Assembly: GCF_008312895.1 (NCBI RefSeq)
Contig: NZ_VSSP01000005.1
Span: 124,001 to 188,000 of the forward strand
Length of the DNA: 64,000 bases
Direction of reading: 5' to 3'
Source: Luteimonas suaedae
Lineage (GTDB): Bacteria > Pseudomonadota > Gammaproteobacteria > Xanthomonadales > Xanthomonadaceae
The position numbers were made by a program, and so were the translations under genes. The notes below the pieces were generated by a model. That model ran no database searches. It was not told the origin of the DNA and saw only the letters and a list, made by a program, of their open reading frames with translations. This document shows, in pieces, positions 1 to 8,398 of this stretch (position 1 is the first letter of the stretch; each line of letters starts with the position of its first letter).

Positions 1-1244
1 CGATCGTGGTCGCCAACGAGGAGCACCGCTTCCTCGCCGCCGAGCAACTGCGGCAGGCCGGTGCGCCGACGCCGGCCATCGTGCTCGAGCCGACGGGGCG
101 CAATACCGCACCGGCGATCGCCGCTGCGGCGCTGCAGGCGATGGCCGGTGGCGACGATCCGGTGCTGCTGGTATTGCCGTCGGATCACGTCGTACGCGAC
201 GCCGATGCGTTCCGCGCGGCGGTGCAGCAGGCGCTGCCGGCCGCCGAAGCGGGGGCGCTGGTGACGTTCGGCATCGTCGCCGACACGCCGGAAACCGGGT
301 TCGGCTATATCCAGGCCGCGCCGGGCAAAGGCGTGCGCGACGTGCTGCGCTTCGTCGAGAAGCCCGATGCCGCGACCGCACGCGGCTATCTCGACAGTGG
401 CGACTATTACTGGAACAGTGGCATGTTCCTGTTCCGGGCATCGGGCTACCTGCGGGAACTGGAGCAGTTCCGGCCGGATGTCCTGGCGGCGGTGCGCGCG
501 GCCTTCGATGCGGCGACACGCGACGGCGACTTCGTGCGGCTCGACCGCGAAGCGTTCGCCGGCTGCCCGTCGGATTCGATCGACTACGCGGTGATGGAGA
601 AGACCGGTCACGCCAAGGTGCTGCCGGTCGACATCGGCTGGAGCGATGTCGGCTCCTGGTCGGCGCTGTGGGAGGTCAGCGAGCAGGACGCCGATGGCAA
701 CGCCCACCACGGCGACGTAATCGCGGTCGACAGCCGCAACAGCTACGCCTACGCGCGGCGGCTGGTCGCGCTGGTCGGCGTCGACGACCTGGTGGTGGTG
801 GAGACCGACGACGCGGTGCTGGTGGCGCGCAAGGACAAGGTGCAGCAGGTCAAGGAGGTGGTGGCGCGGCTGAAGTCGGACCAGCGCAGCCATGCGGTGC
901 TGCATCGCGAGGTGCACCGGCCCTGGGGCAGCTATGACTCGATCGACGCCGACGATGGGTTCCAGGTCAAGCGGATCAAGGTCAAGCCCGGCGGGCGGCT
1001 GTCGCTGCAGTCGCACAAGCACCGGGCCGAGCACTGGATCGTGGTGCGCGGCGTTGCGCGCGTCACCCGCGACAACGATGTATTCGATCTGTACGCCAAC
1101 CAGTCGACGTACATCCCGCTCGGCGCGAAGCACCGGCTGGAGAATCCCGGCGCGGAGACGCTCGAGCTGATCGAGGTGCAGTCCGGCGGTTACCTGGGCG
1201 AGGACGACATCGTCCGCTACGAGGACGTGTACGGCCGCTCGTAG
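1..1244 (+). CDS. xanB: Bifunctional mannose-1-phosphate guanylyltransferase / mannose-6-phosphate isomerase (type II), 5' end outside window
   Basis: This enzyme makes GDP-mannose for exopolysaccharide and LPS. The N-terminal nucleotidyltransferase domain converts mannose-1-phosphate and GTP, and the C-terminal cupin isomerises fructose-6-phosphate to mannose-6-phosphate. The reading frame is already open at base 1 (residues VVANEEHRF), so roughly the first 50-60 residues with the GGSGTRLWP-type nucleotide loop lie upstream. Visible marks are FVEKPD (the guanylyltransferase signature), NSGMFLF and DYAVMEKT. In the C-terminal isomerase part [16 protein letters not shown] and [14 protein letters not shown] are seen, with cupin metal-binding His and Glu, and the family ending [16 protein letters not shown]. 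The gene is complete at its 3' end (TAG). The closest family pattern is XanB/AlgA/ManC. Confidence 0.95.
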   Translation, partial: IVVANEEHRFLAAEQLRQAGAPTPAIVLEPTGRNTAPAIAAAALQAMAGGDDPVLLVLPSDHVVRDADAFRAAVQQALPAAEAGALVTFGIVADTPETGFGYIQAAPGKGVRDVLRFVEKPDAATARGYLDSGDYYWNSGMFLFRASGYLRELEQFRPDVLAAVRAAFDAATRDGDFVRLDREAFAGCPSDSIDYAVMEKTGHAKVLPVDIGWSDVGSWSALWEVSEQDADGNAHHGDVIAVDSRNSYAYARRLVALVGVDDLVVVETDDAVLVARKDKVQQVKEVVARLKSDQRSHAVLHREVHRPWGSYDSIDADDGFQVKRIKVKPGGRLSLQSHKHRAEHWIVVRGVARVTRDNDVFDLYANQSTYIPLGAKHRLENPGAETLELIEVQSGGYLGEDDIVRYEDVYGRS

Positions 1245-1544
1245 GCATGTTCCGCGATTCCGTCCGGAGAAACGGCACGCTCACCGGGGTTTAGCACGCA
1301 CCGCCGATGCGCTGCGGGAAAAGAGCTGCGGATGCATCGCGGGCGGACCGGCACGGCGTCCCGGTGCGGGACACGCCGTGAATCCGTCCATGGAGGCTCG
1401 TCGACGCCATCCATGGCGCCGACGGTCCCGCACCGGGACGCCGAGCCGGCCCTGGATGCTGACCGGGCGCTTCTCGTGCGGATCACCGGTCAACCGAGAG
1501 CCGTTGCAGCCCTCGACCTGAGAACACCGGTCGTGCCCGAAGGG
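1245..1544. other. 300-bp gap between xanB and cysK (convergent)
   Basis: No gene is seen. The gap lies between two convergent genes. It holds the inverted repeat at 1357-1440, described separately. No T-tract terminator was recognised. Confidence 0.6.
1357..1440. repeat. 84-bp inverted-repeat element
   Basis: The 16-base arms at 1357-1372 and 1425-1440 (CGTCCCGGTGCGGGAC and its exact reverse complement) enclose a smaller inverted pair built on CCATGG (near 1388-1393 and 1411-1416). The element sits between convergent xanB and cysK. It could fold into a long cruciform or act as a bidirectional terminator-like structure. No mobile gene is attached. Confidence 0.75.
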
Positions 1545-2528
1545 CTACGCCGCCACGGCCTTGGTCTCTGTCTCCAGCGAGGCCAGCCAGGCGTCGTCGG
1601 AGCCTTCTTCCACGCCCTCGAACAGGAACGTCGACAGGTAGCGCTCGCCGGTGTCGGGCAGGGTGGCCAGGATCACCGAACCCTCAGTCGCGGTTTCGGC
1701 CACCTGCAGCGCCGCGGCGACGGTGGCGCCGGCGGAGATGCCGACGAACAGGCCTTCCTCGGCAGCGAGTCGGCGCGCGGTGTCGCGGGCGACGGTGTCG
1801 TCGACCGGACGGATCTCGTCGGCGATGCCGCAGTCGAGCACCGCCGGCACGAAGTCCGGCGTCCAGCCCTGGATCTTGTGCGGCTGCCAGTCCTTGCCGC
1901 CGAGCAGCGAGGCGCCGGCCGGCTCCGAGGTGACGATGCGTACTTCCGGCCGCGCGACCTTCAGCACCTGGCCGACGCCGGTGAGGGTGCCGCCGGTGCC
2001 CCAGCCGCTGACGAAATAATCCAGCCGGCGGCCGGCGAAATCGCGCAGGATCTCCGCGGCGGTGGTCTGGCGGTGATAGGCCGGGTTGGCCGGGTTCTCG
2101 AACTGCCGCGCCAGGAACCAGCCGTGCGTCTCCGCCAGTTCGGCGGCCTTGCGGACCATGCCGCTGCCGCGCTCGGCGGCGGGGGTCAGGATCACCTTCG
2201 CGCCGTAGGCGCGCATCAGCTTGCGACGCTCGACCGAGAAGGTCTCCGTCATCACCGCGACGAACGGATAGCCGCGCGCGGCGGCGACCATCGCCAGCGC
2301 CACGCCGGTGTTGCCGGAGGTCGCTTCGACGATGGTCTGCCCGGGCTTGAGCGCGCCGCTGCGCTCGGCGTCGAGCACGATCGCCAGCGCCAGCCGGTCC
2401 TTGACCGAACCGCCGGGGTTGAACGATTCGACCTTGGCGTAGAGCGAGACGTACGCGGGCGGCAGCCGGTGCAGCTTGACGACGGGTGTGTGGCCGATGG
2501 TATCGAGGATGCTGTCGTGGATGGTCAT
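1545..2528 (-). CDS. cysK: Cysteine synthase A (O-acetylserine sulfhydrylase)
   Basis: A PLP enzyme of the cytosol that joins sulfide to O-acetylserine to give cysteine. It is the last step of the sulfate pathway encoded just upstream. The 327-residue length fits the fold-type II family. The PLP lysine is K43 in NPGGSVKDR, the substrate loop is ATSGNTG (about residues 70-76), and the glycine-rich phosphate loop GTGGT lies near residue 178. The gene is on the same strand as cysG, but 270 bp of repeat-rich DNA separates them, so it may have its own promoter. The C-terminal extension ending in TKAVAA is not conserved family sequence as far as can be judged. CysM or cystathionine beta-synthase-like activity cannot be excluded from sequence alone. 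Confidence 0.93.
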   Translation of the reverse strand: MTIHDSILDTIGHTPVVKLHRLPPAYVSLYAKVESFNPGGSVKDRLALAIVLDAERSGALKPGQTIVEATSGNTGVALAMVAAARGYPFVAVMTETFSVERRKLMRAYGAKVILTPAAERGSGMVRKAAELAETHGWFLARQFENPANPAYHRQTTAAEILRDFAGRRLDYFVSGWGTGGTLTGVGQVLKVARPEVRIVTSEPAGASLLGGKDWQPHKIQGWTPDFVPAVLDCGIADEIRPVDDTVARDTARRLAAEEGLFVGISAGATVAAALQVAETATEGSVILATLPDTGERYLSTFLFEGVEEGSDDAWLASLETETKAVAA

Positions 2529-2588
2529 GATGGTGGCCTGCTTAAGGGAATTGTCGAGGAAGGCTCAGGGACTCTGCCGTCCGCTGTT

Positions 2589-2767
2589 CTCCCCCTTTGA
2601 AAAGGGGGATTGAGGGGGGCGAAAGCCGCCGCTTGCAAGCCGCAGGCTTGCGACGGCTTGAGCGCCCCCGCGCGTTGCGCGGGGGCCGGGAATGGCGCCG
2701 CAATTTGCGTTTTGCTGCGCACCGTGAAGAGCAAATCCCCCCAGCCCCCCTTTTTCAAAGGGGGGTT
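2589..2767. repeat. Paired G/C-run inverted repeat with internal hairpins
   Basis: The left arm (about 2591-2619) and right arm (about 2735-2766) are near-complementary stretches of about 30 bases made of C-runs, TTTGAAAA and G-runs. Each arm also folds on itself (CCCCCTTT-GAA-AAGGGGG). Between them lies a perfect 10-bp stem with a 3-base loop (2664-2673 with 2677-2686). It fills most of the cysK-cysG gap. It looks like a dispersed, non-coding xanthomonad repeat, which is an inference because only one copy is in this window. Confidence 0.75.
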
Positions 2768-2800
2768 CAAGGCATCTGGTACGGCGAGTGCGGTGCACGG

Positions 2801-4264
2801 TCATGCCGCTTCGTCCAGTACACCGGGGGATCCGCCAGCCACCGCCGTGCCCAGCGGCGCCGCGCCGAACCAGTGCAGGGTCTGCGCGAACGCCGCCACC
2901 TCGCCGAGGATCAACAGGGCGGGCGCGCGCACCGCGTAGCGCTCGGCGAGCGCCGGCAGTTCGTCCAGCGTGCCCGCGATCACGCGCTGTTCCGGCCGCG
3001 AACCGTTCTCGACCAGCGCGAACGGGGTCCGCGGATCGCGACCGTGCGCGAGCAGCCGTGCGCGCAGGGTGTCGAGCATCGCCACGCCCATGTACACCGC
3101 CAGCGTCTGGTGCTCCTGCGCCAGCGCCGCCCAGTCCAGGGTGTCGAGTGAGGCCTTGCAGTGCGCGGTGACCAGGCGTGCCGACTGCGCATGGTCGCGA
3201 TGGGTGAGCGGGATGCCGGCGTAGGCGGCGCAGGCCAGCGCGGCGGTGATGCCGGGCACGACCTCGTAGTCGATGCCGTGCGCGCGCAGGTGCTCGAGTT
3301 CCTCGCCGCCGCGTCCGAACACGAACGGATCGCCGCCTTTCAGCCGCACCACGCGTTTTCCGGCCTGCGCATGTTCGACCATCAGCGCGTGGATCCGCGC
3401 TTGGGTGGTGCGGTGGTCGCCGGCCTGCTTGCCGACCGTGATGCGCTCCGCGTCGCGGCGCGCCAGCGCCAGCACCTCGGCGCTCACCAGGCGGTCGTGC
3501 AGGATCACGTCGGCCTCGTTGAGCACGCGCAATGCGCGCAGGGTGAGCAGGCCGGGATCGCCGGGGCCGGCGCCGACCAGCGCGACCGAACCGATGGCTG
3601 CGGATCCGCTGTCGTCGCCCGGCCGCAGCTCGGCTTCGAGCAGGCGCTCCGCTTCGAGATGGTGCCGCCGGCGCAGCAGGCCCTGCAGAGGTCCGGTCAG
3701 CAACCGCTCGAATGCACGGCGTCGCGCGCCGATGTCCGGCCAGCGCGCACGGATGCGCGCGCGCCGGCGCGCCAGCAGCGTCGCCAGCGCAGCGAAGGAT
3801 TCATCGAACTGTGCCTCCAGCCGTTCACGCACCAGCCGTGCCAGCATCGGCGCGCCGCCGCCGCTGGAGACGGCGATCTGCAGCGCGCCGCGCTCGAGCC
3901 GGGCCGGCACCTGGAAACGCGACAGTTCCACGTCGTCGACCACGTTGACCCACACGCGCTGCGCCTCGGCGGCTTCCGCGACCTCGCGGTTGATCGCGGG
4001 ATCGTCGGTGGCGGCGATCGCGAGCCAGGCGCCACGCAGCCATTCGCGACGGAAGCGGCCGGCGCGATGTGTGATCCTGCCGTCGCTGGCCCAGGCGGCG
4101 AGGTCGGGTTCCAGCGCCGGCGCATTCACGATCACCCGCGCGCCGGCCTGCAGCAGCGCCTCGGCCTTGCGCCGGGCCACGGCGCCGCCGCCGACCACCA
4201 GCACGCTGCGCCCGCGCAGGTCGGCGAACAGCGGGTACAGCGGTGGAGCGGTTTCGGCGGACAT
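2801..4264 (-). CDS. cysG: Siroheme synthase (trifunctional: uroporphyrinogen-III methyltransferase, precorrin-2 dehydrogenase, ferrochelatase)
   Basis: It makes sirohaem, the cofactor of the sulfite reductase CysI encoded nearby. The N-terminal half is the dehydrogenase/ferrochelatase: an NAD-binding loop [13 protein letters not shown] at about residues 20-32, then the [18 protein letters not shown] segment typical of CysG. The C-terminal half is the SAM-dependent methyltransferase, with [15 protein letters not shown] from about residue 229, [12 protein letters not shown], and [26 protein letters not shown] residues. The length of 487 residues is only slightly above the E. coli protein (457). 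It is divergent from cysB across a 248-bp AT-rich gap. Context and domain order leave little doubt. Confidence 0.95.
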   Translation of the reverse strand: MSAETAPPLYPLFADLRGRSVLVVGGGAVARRKAEALLQAGARVIVNAPALEPDLAAWASDGRITHRAGRFRREWLRGAWLAIAATDDPAINREVAEAAEAQRVWVNVVDDVELSRFQVPARLERGALQIAVSSGGGAPMLARLVRERLEAQFDESFAALATLLARRRARIRARWPDIGARRRAFERLLTGPLQGLLRRRHHLEAERLLEAELRPGDDSGSAAIGSVALVGAGPGDPGLLTLRALRVLNEADVILHDRLVSAEVLALARRDAERITVGKQAGDHRTTQARIHALMVEHAQAGKRVVRLKGGDPFVFGRGGEELEHLRAHGIDYEVVPGITAALACAAYAGIPLTHRDHAQSARLVTAHCKASLDTLDWAALAQEHQTLAVYMGVAMLDTLRARLLAHGRDPRTPFALVENGSRPEQRVIAGTLDELPALAERYAVRAPALLILGEVAAFAQTLHWFGAAPLGTAVAGGSPGVLDEAA

Positions 4265-4512
4265 GGCTCGGCTTCGCGACAGGTCGCATGGACGCTAACG
4301 AGCGCGCGTCGCCGACGGAAATGGCCTGCCGGTCTGGCGACATGCGATTTCGGCATAAGCGGCGGCCGCCCGTGCGTGGACAATCCAGGCGGGCAGCGGA
4401 TATGCTCGAAATCCTTTCATCATGATTGAAAGATATTAGAGCGGGAAGGCGCTATCGAAGTGCATGACACGCTCTAGTGCCTGCGGACGACGCGTCCGTC
4501 CGGGAACCCGCC
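4265..4512. promoter_or_regulatory. Divergent cysG-cysB control region with AT-rich palindrome
   Basis: This stretch lies between the start codons of cysG (minus) and cysB (plus). In otherwise GC-rich DNA it contains a markedly AT-rich patch at about 4405-4440. That patch includes the near-palindrome CTTTCA-TCATGAT-TGAAAG at 4414-4432. A LysR-type operator for CysB is the natural guess, given the position and dyad symmetry. No proven consensus was matched. Confidence 0.5.
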
Positions 4513-5502
4513 ATGACCCTTACCCAGCTACGTTATCTGGTCGCCATCGCCGACGCCGGGCTCAACATCACGCTCGCCGCCGAGCGCGTGCATGCCACCC
4601 AGCCGGGCCTGTCCAAGCAGCTCAAGCAGTTGGAGGACGAGCTCGGTTTCCAGCTGTTCGTGCGCAAGGGACGCAGCCTGGAAGGCATCGCCCCGGCCGG
4701 CGAGCAGGTGCTGCAGCATGCGCGCCGCATCTTGGAGGAGGCCGGCAACATCCGCAGCTACGCCGCCAACGAGCGCGGCGAGCACAGCGGCCGCCTGCTG
4801 CTGGCGACCACCCACACCCAGGCGCGCTATGTGCTGCCGCCGGTGATCGCGGAGATCAAGCGCAGGTTTCCGCAGGTCAACGTCGACCTGCAGGCGGCCG
4901 GCGATGCCGAGGTGCTGCAGAAGCTCGCCCAGGACGGGGCCGACCTCGCCTTGATCAGCACCGCCGGACCGCCGCCTCAGGACGGGGGCGTGGTGGTGCC
5001 GCTGTACCGCTGGCGGCGCGTGCTGCTGGTGCCGCGGGCACATCCGCTGGCCGGACTGAACCGTGCGCCGACCCTGGCCGAGCTGGCCCGCCATCCGCTG
5101 ATCAGCTACGAGTCCTCGACCCGCGCCGACTCCTCGCTGCAGCGCACCTTCGCCTCCGAGGGCGTCGAGCCGCAGGTGGCGATGACCGCGCGCGACGCCA
5201 ACCTGATCAAGACCTACGTGCGCGCGGGGCTCGGTGCCGGGCTGCTGGCGGAAATGGCGATCGGCGTGCGCGAGGACGAGGACCTGCGCCTGCTGCCGGC
5301 GCCGGAAGCGCTGCCAGAATGCATCACCTGGGCGGTGATCCCGCGCGGCCGCGTGCTGCGCGAGTACGCGCTGGCGCTGCTGCATGCGCTGGCGCCGCAG
5401 ATCGACCGCCGCGACCTGCGCCGGGTGCTCGAGGGCAACGAGGAACCGCATTGGCCGGTGCCACCGACCTGGACCGAGCTGAGCCAGCCGATCTCGGTGT
5501 GA
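4513..5502 (+). CDS. cysB: CysB-type LysR regulator of sulfur assimilation
   Basis: A transcription factor expected to activate the cys genes when sulfide is scarce, with acetylserine-type inducers. The N-terminal winged helix runs from MTLTQLRYLVAIADAG through HATQPGLSKQLKQLEDELG. The effector domain begins with TTHTQARYVLP, a CysB/Cbl hallmark containing the ligand-contacting Thr residues. The start is placed at ATG 4513 because family members begin at this MTLTQLR position. An in-frame upstream start at 4477 would add 12 unconserved residues. The length of 329 residues is normal. It is divergent from cysG and faces cysHI-cysJ across a REP element. A Cbl paralogue is the main alternative. 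Confidence 0.92.
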   Translation: MTLTQLRYLVAIADAGLNITLAAERVHATQPGLSKQLKQLEDELGFQLFVRKGRSLEGIAPAGEQVLQHARRILEEAGNIRSYAANERGEHSGRLLLATTHTQARYVLPPVIAEIKRRFPQVNVDLQAAGDAEVLQKLAQDGADLALISTAGPPPQDGGVVVPLYRWRRVLLVPRAHPLAGLNRAPTLAELARHPLISYESSTRADSSLQRTFASEGVEPQVAMTARDANLIKTYVRAGLGAGLLAEMAIGVREDEDLRLLPAPEALPECITWAVIPRGRVLREYALALLHALAPQIDRRDLRRVLEGNEEPHWPVPPTWTELSQPISV

Positions 5503-5535
5503 CGCCGGCGGCGGACGCATTCGGCGTTGCCGCTT

Positions 5536-5681
5536 CGTAGGAGCGCGCCATGCGCGCGATACCGCGGGCGTTTCCGGCCTCGATCATCGACGGTCCCGCC
5601 GCGAGCCGGAAGGCACGTCGGTGGACGTCATCGCATGGCGGCGCCATGCCCGCGGCATCGCGCGCATGGCGCGCTCCTACG
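5536..5681. repeat. 146-bp REP-type element, copy 1 (GTAG type)
   Basis: The terminal arms at 5536-5568 and 5649-5681 are 33-base inverted repeats with one mismatch, beginning CGTAGGAGCGCGCCATGCGC. The interior matches, at roughly three quarters identity by eye, the reverse complement of the element at 8228-8373. It lies between the convergent genes cysB and cysH, a usual site for REP elements. Confidence 0.88.
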
Positions 5682-5704
5682 GGTGGATCGCGATTCGGCC
5701 GGCC

Positions 5705-6442
5705 TCAGGCAGCCATGCCGGGCTCGTCGAAGTGCAGGCCGCATTCGCGCTTCAGGCCGAAGAAGCGCGTGTCCTCGATGCGCATGCCCGGCTCCAGCCT
5801 GCGGGTGGTGTGGATGTCGCCGATCGAGACATAGCCCTCGTGCCAGAGCGGGTGATAGGGCAGGTCGTGCTTCTGCAGGTAGATCCAGACATCGCGGTCG
5901 CTCCAGTCGGCGATCGGGTGCAGTTTCCAGCGGCCGTCGCGCAGCTCCAGGAAATCGATGCCGGCGCGGGTGTCGGCCTGCTGCCGCCGCAGCCCGGCGA
6001 TCCAGGTGCGCACGCCAAGTTCGCGCAATGCGCGCTGCATCGGATCGACCTTGTGCAGGCGGTTGTAGCGGTCGATGCCGTCCACGCCTTGTTCCCAGAG
6101 CCGTCCCATGCGTGCCTCCGCCCAGGCGGCGCCGAGGTGCGGGCGATACACCTTCAGGTTGAGGCCGAGGCGACCGGTCAATGCATCGACGAATCGATAG
6201 GTCTCCGGGAACAGGTAGCCGGTATCGACCAGGATCACCGGCATGCCGGGCTGTTGCCGGGTGGCCATGTGCAGCGACACCGCTGACTGTGCACCGAAGC
6301 TCGACGACAGCGCGTGCGTGCCGGCGGTGTTCTCCAGCGCCCATGCGATGCGGTCGGGCGCGCTGCGTCGCGACAGCCAGCGGTTGAGTTCGGCCAGGGC
6401 CTGCGTGGACTCGGCGGCGGTGATCGGATCTGGCGGGCTCAT
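5705..6442 (-). CDS. cysH: Phosphoadenylylsulfate (PAPS) reductase
   Basis: It reduces PAPS to sulfite with thioredoxin in the cytosol, supplying CysIJ. The sequence shows [14 protein letters not shown] (the PP-loop-type nucleotide region, about residues 46-59), [21 protein letters not shown] and the catalytic C-terminal ECGLH (Cys234). The paired cysteines (CC...CxxC) that hold a 4Fe-4S cluster in APS reductases are absent, which argues for PAPS rather than APS as substrate. The 245-residue length is typical. Its ATG overlaps the cysI stop by 4 bp, so the two are translationally coupled. Confidence 0.94.
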   Translation of the reverse strand: MSPPDPITAAESTQALAELNRWLSRRSAPDRIAWALENTAGTHALSSSFGAQSAVSLHMATRQQPGMPVILVDTGYLFPETYRFVDALTGRLGLNLKVYRPHLGAAWAEARMGRLWEQGVDGIDRYNRLHKVDPMQRALRELGVRTWIAGLRRQQADTRAGIDFLELRDGRWKLHPIADWSDRDVWIYLQKHDLPYHPLWHEGYVSIGDIHTTRRLEPGMRIEDTRFFGLKRECGLHFDEPGMAA

Positions 6443-8190
6443 GCGGACGCCTCCATGGGGATGGACGTGATGGGAATGGCGCGGCGAACGTCGCGCTCGG
6501 GAATGGCGACCGCGCCGCTGCGGACCAGGAAGTCGCCGAAGCCCTCGCCCGCGTCACGTTCGCGCGCATAGGCGGCGAACAGCGGATCGAGCGCTTCGAG
6601 GATCGCCGGCTCGTCGATGTTGTCGCGGTACAGCGTGTTGAGCCGCTGGCCGCGATGGTCGGCGCCCAACATCAGGTTGTAGCGGCCGGGGGCGCGGCCG
6701 ACCAGGGCGATCTCGCCCAGGTACGGCCGCGAGCAGCCGTTGGGGCAGCCGCTGATGCGCAGGTGGATCGGCGCATCGCCGATGCCGTGCCGTTCGAGCA
6801 GCGCCTGCACCTGGTCCAGCAGCGCCGGCAGGTAGCGCTCGGCCTCGGCCATCGCCAGGCCGCAGGTCGGGAAGGCCACGCAGGCGAGCGCGTTGCGCCG
6901 CAGCGGACTGGCATGGCGCCAGCCGTCGAGGCCGAACTCCGCACACAGCGTATCCACGCGCGCGCGCAGCGCCGGTGGGATCCGCGCCAGCACCAGGTTC
7001 TGGTTCGGCGTCATCCGGAACTCGGCGCCGTCGCCTTCGTCCTGCAGCAGCCGCGCGAGCGCGCGCAGGCCGCTGAGGTGGCGAACCGCTTCGCCGCGGC
7101 CGTCGAGGGCGCCGTCGACGATCCGTCCCGCCGGGATGCGCAGGCCCAGGTGCAGGCGCCCGTCCTCGCCCTCGCTCCAGCCGAAGCGGTCGCCGTTATG
7201 CGAAAAAGCGAACGGTCGCGCCGGGGGGAAGGTGATGCCGGCGCGCCGTTCGACCTCGGACTTGAACCAGTCGAGACCACGATCGTCGATGGTGTACTTG
7301 AGCCGCGCACGCTTGCGCACCTCGCGGTTGCCGTGGTCGCGCTGCGCGGTGACCACGGCTTCGGCGACTGCGGTCACCTGGTCCGGTCCGATGAAACCGA
7401 TCACGCTGCCCAGGCGCGGGTAGGTCTCCGGGTCGCCATGGCTGGCGCCCATGCCGCCGCCGATGCTCACGTCGTAGCCGAGCAGCGCGCCGGTCTCGTC
7501 GAGGACGGCGATGAAGCCGAGGTCCTGCGCGAACACGTCGACGTCGTTGACCGGCGGAATCGCGAAGCCGATCTTGAACTTGCGCGGCAGGTAGCGGTCG
7601 CCGTAGATTGGCTCCTCCTCGCCGCCGCTGGAGGCGATGCGCTCCTCGTCGAGCCAGATCTCGTAGTAGGCGCGGGTGTTGGGCAACAGGTGTTCCGACA
7701 ACGCCGCGGCCTGCGCCTGCACCGCCGCGTGCGCCGGCGACAGGTGCGGGTTGGCGGCCACCGCGACGTTGCGGTTGACGTCGCCGCAGGCGGCCAGGGT
7801 GTCGATCAGCGCGGCGTTGATCGCCTGCATGGTCGCCTTGAGTTCGGTCTTGATCACGCCGTGTAGCTGGAACGCCTGCCGGGTGGTGATGCGCAGGCCG
7901 CGCTCGGCATAGGTGGTGGCGATGGCGTCGAGCTGCAGCCACTGCGCCGGCGTGACCACGCCCCCGGGGGTGCGGGTGCGGATCATGAAGGCATAGGCGG
8001 GCTCGAGCATGGCCTGGCGGCGCTGCTCGCGGACGTCGCGATCGTCCTGCTGATAGCTGCCGTGGTACTTGATCAGCGTCTGGTCGGCCTCGCGCAGCGC
8101 GCCGGTGACCGGATCGGCCAGGCTGTCCAGCAGCGAGCCGCGCAGGCGCGCGCTCTCGGCCTTGATGTCCTCAACGGAATGCGTGCTCAT
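6439..8190 (-). CDS. cysI: Sulfite reductase (NADPH) haemoprotein beta component
   Basis: It carries the six-electron reduction of sulfite to sulfide on a sirohaem/4Fe-4S centre, taking electrons from CysJ. At 583 residues it matches the family. The cluster ligands are visible as CVAFPTC (Cys near 436 and 442) and [10 protein letters not shown] (Cys near 482 and 486). The substrate/sirohaem-binding segments [12 protein letters not shown] and [10 protein letters not shown] lie in the first third. The gene is co-transcribed with cysH (4-bp overlap). It is separated from the upstream cysJ by 208 bp containing a REP element, an unusual interruption of the cysJI pair. Confidence 0.95.
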   Translation of the reverse strand: MSTHSVEDIKAESARLRGSLLDSLADPVTGALREADQTLIKYHGSYQQDDRDVREQRRQAMLEPAYAFMIRTRTPGGVVTPAQWLQLDAIATTYAERGLRITTRQAFQLHGVIKTELKATMQAINAALIDTLAACGDVNRNVAVAANPHLSPAHAAVQAQAAALSEHLLPNTRAYYEIWLDEERIASSGGEEEPIYGDRYLPRKFKIGFAIPPVNDVDVFAQDLGFIAVLDETGALLGYDVSIGGGMGASHGDPETYPRLGSVIGFIGPDQVTAVAEAVVTAQRDHGNREVRKRARLKYTIDDRGLDWFKSEVERRAGITFPPARPFAFSHNGDRFGWSEGEDGRLHLGLRIPAGRIVDGALDGRGEAVRHLSGLRALARLLQDEGDGAEFRMTPNQNLVLARIPPALRARVDTLCAEFGLDGWRHASPLRRNALACVAFPTCGLAMAEAERYLPALLDQVQALLERHGIGDAPIHLRISGCPNGCSRPYLGEIALVGRAPGRYNLMLGADHRGQRLNTLYRDNIDEPAILEALDPLFAAYARERDAGEGFGDFLVRSGAVAIPERDVRRAIPITSIPMEASA

Positions 8191-8227
8191 CGCGGGTCAA
8201 GTGTTCTTGAAGGTGGAACGGCTGTTT

Positions 8228-8373
8228 CGTAGGAGCGCGCCATGCGCGCGATGCCGCGGGCATTGCGCCGCCATGCGATTTCGTTCGCCCGCGCGCCTTC
8301 CGACTCGCAGCGGAACCGCCGATGACCGAGACCGGAGACGCTCGTGGCATCGCGCGCATGGCGCGCTCCTACG
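8228..8373. repeat. 146-bp REP-type element, copy 2 (inverted relative to copy 1)
   Basis: Left arm 8228-8260 and right arm 8347-8373 carry the same ends as the element at 5536-5681 (GTAGGAGCGCGCCATGCGC). The interior reads as that copy's reverse complement, sharing the segments ATCGCATGGCGGCGC and GAG(C/T)CGGAAGGC. It sits between cysJ and cysI, inside what is normally one operon. Confidence 0.88.
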
Positions 8374-8398
8374 GAAGGAGCCGCGGATGGACACCGGA

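Noticed and set aside
1332..2600. 422-residue plus-strand frame
   Set aside because: Antisense to cysK and running through the inverted repeat; no protein family marks.
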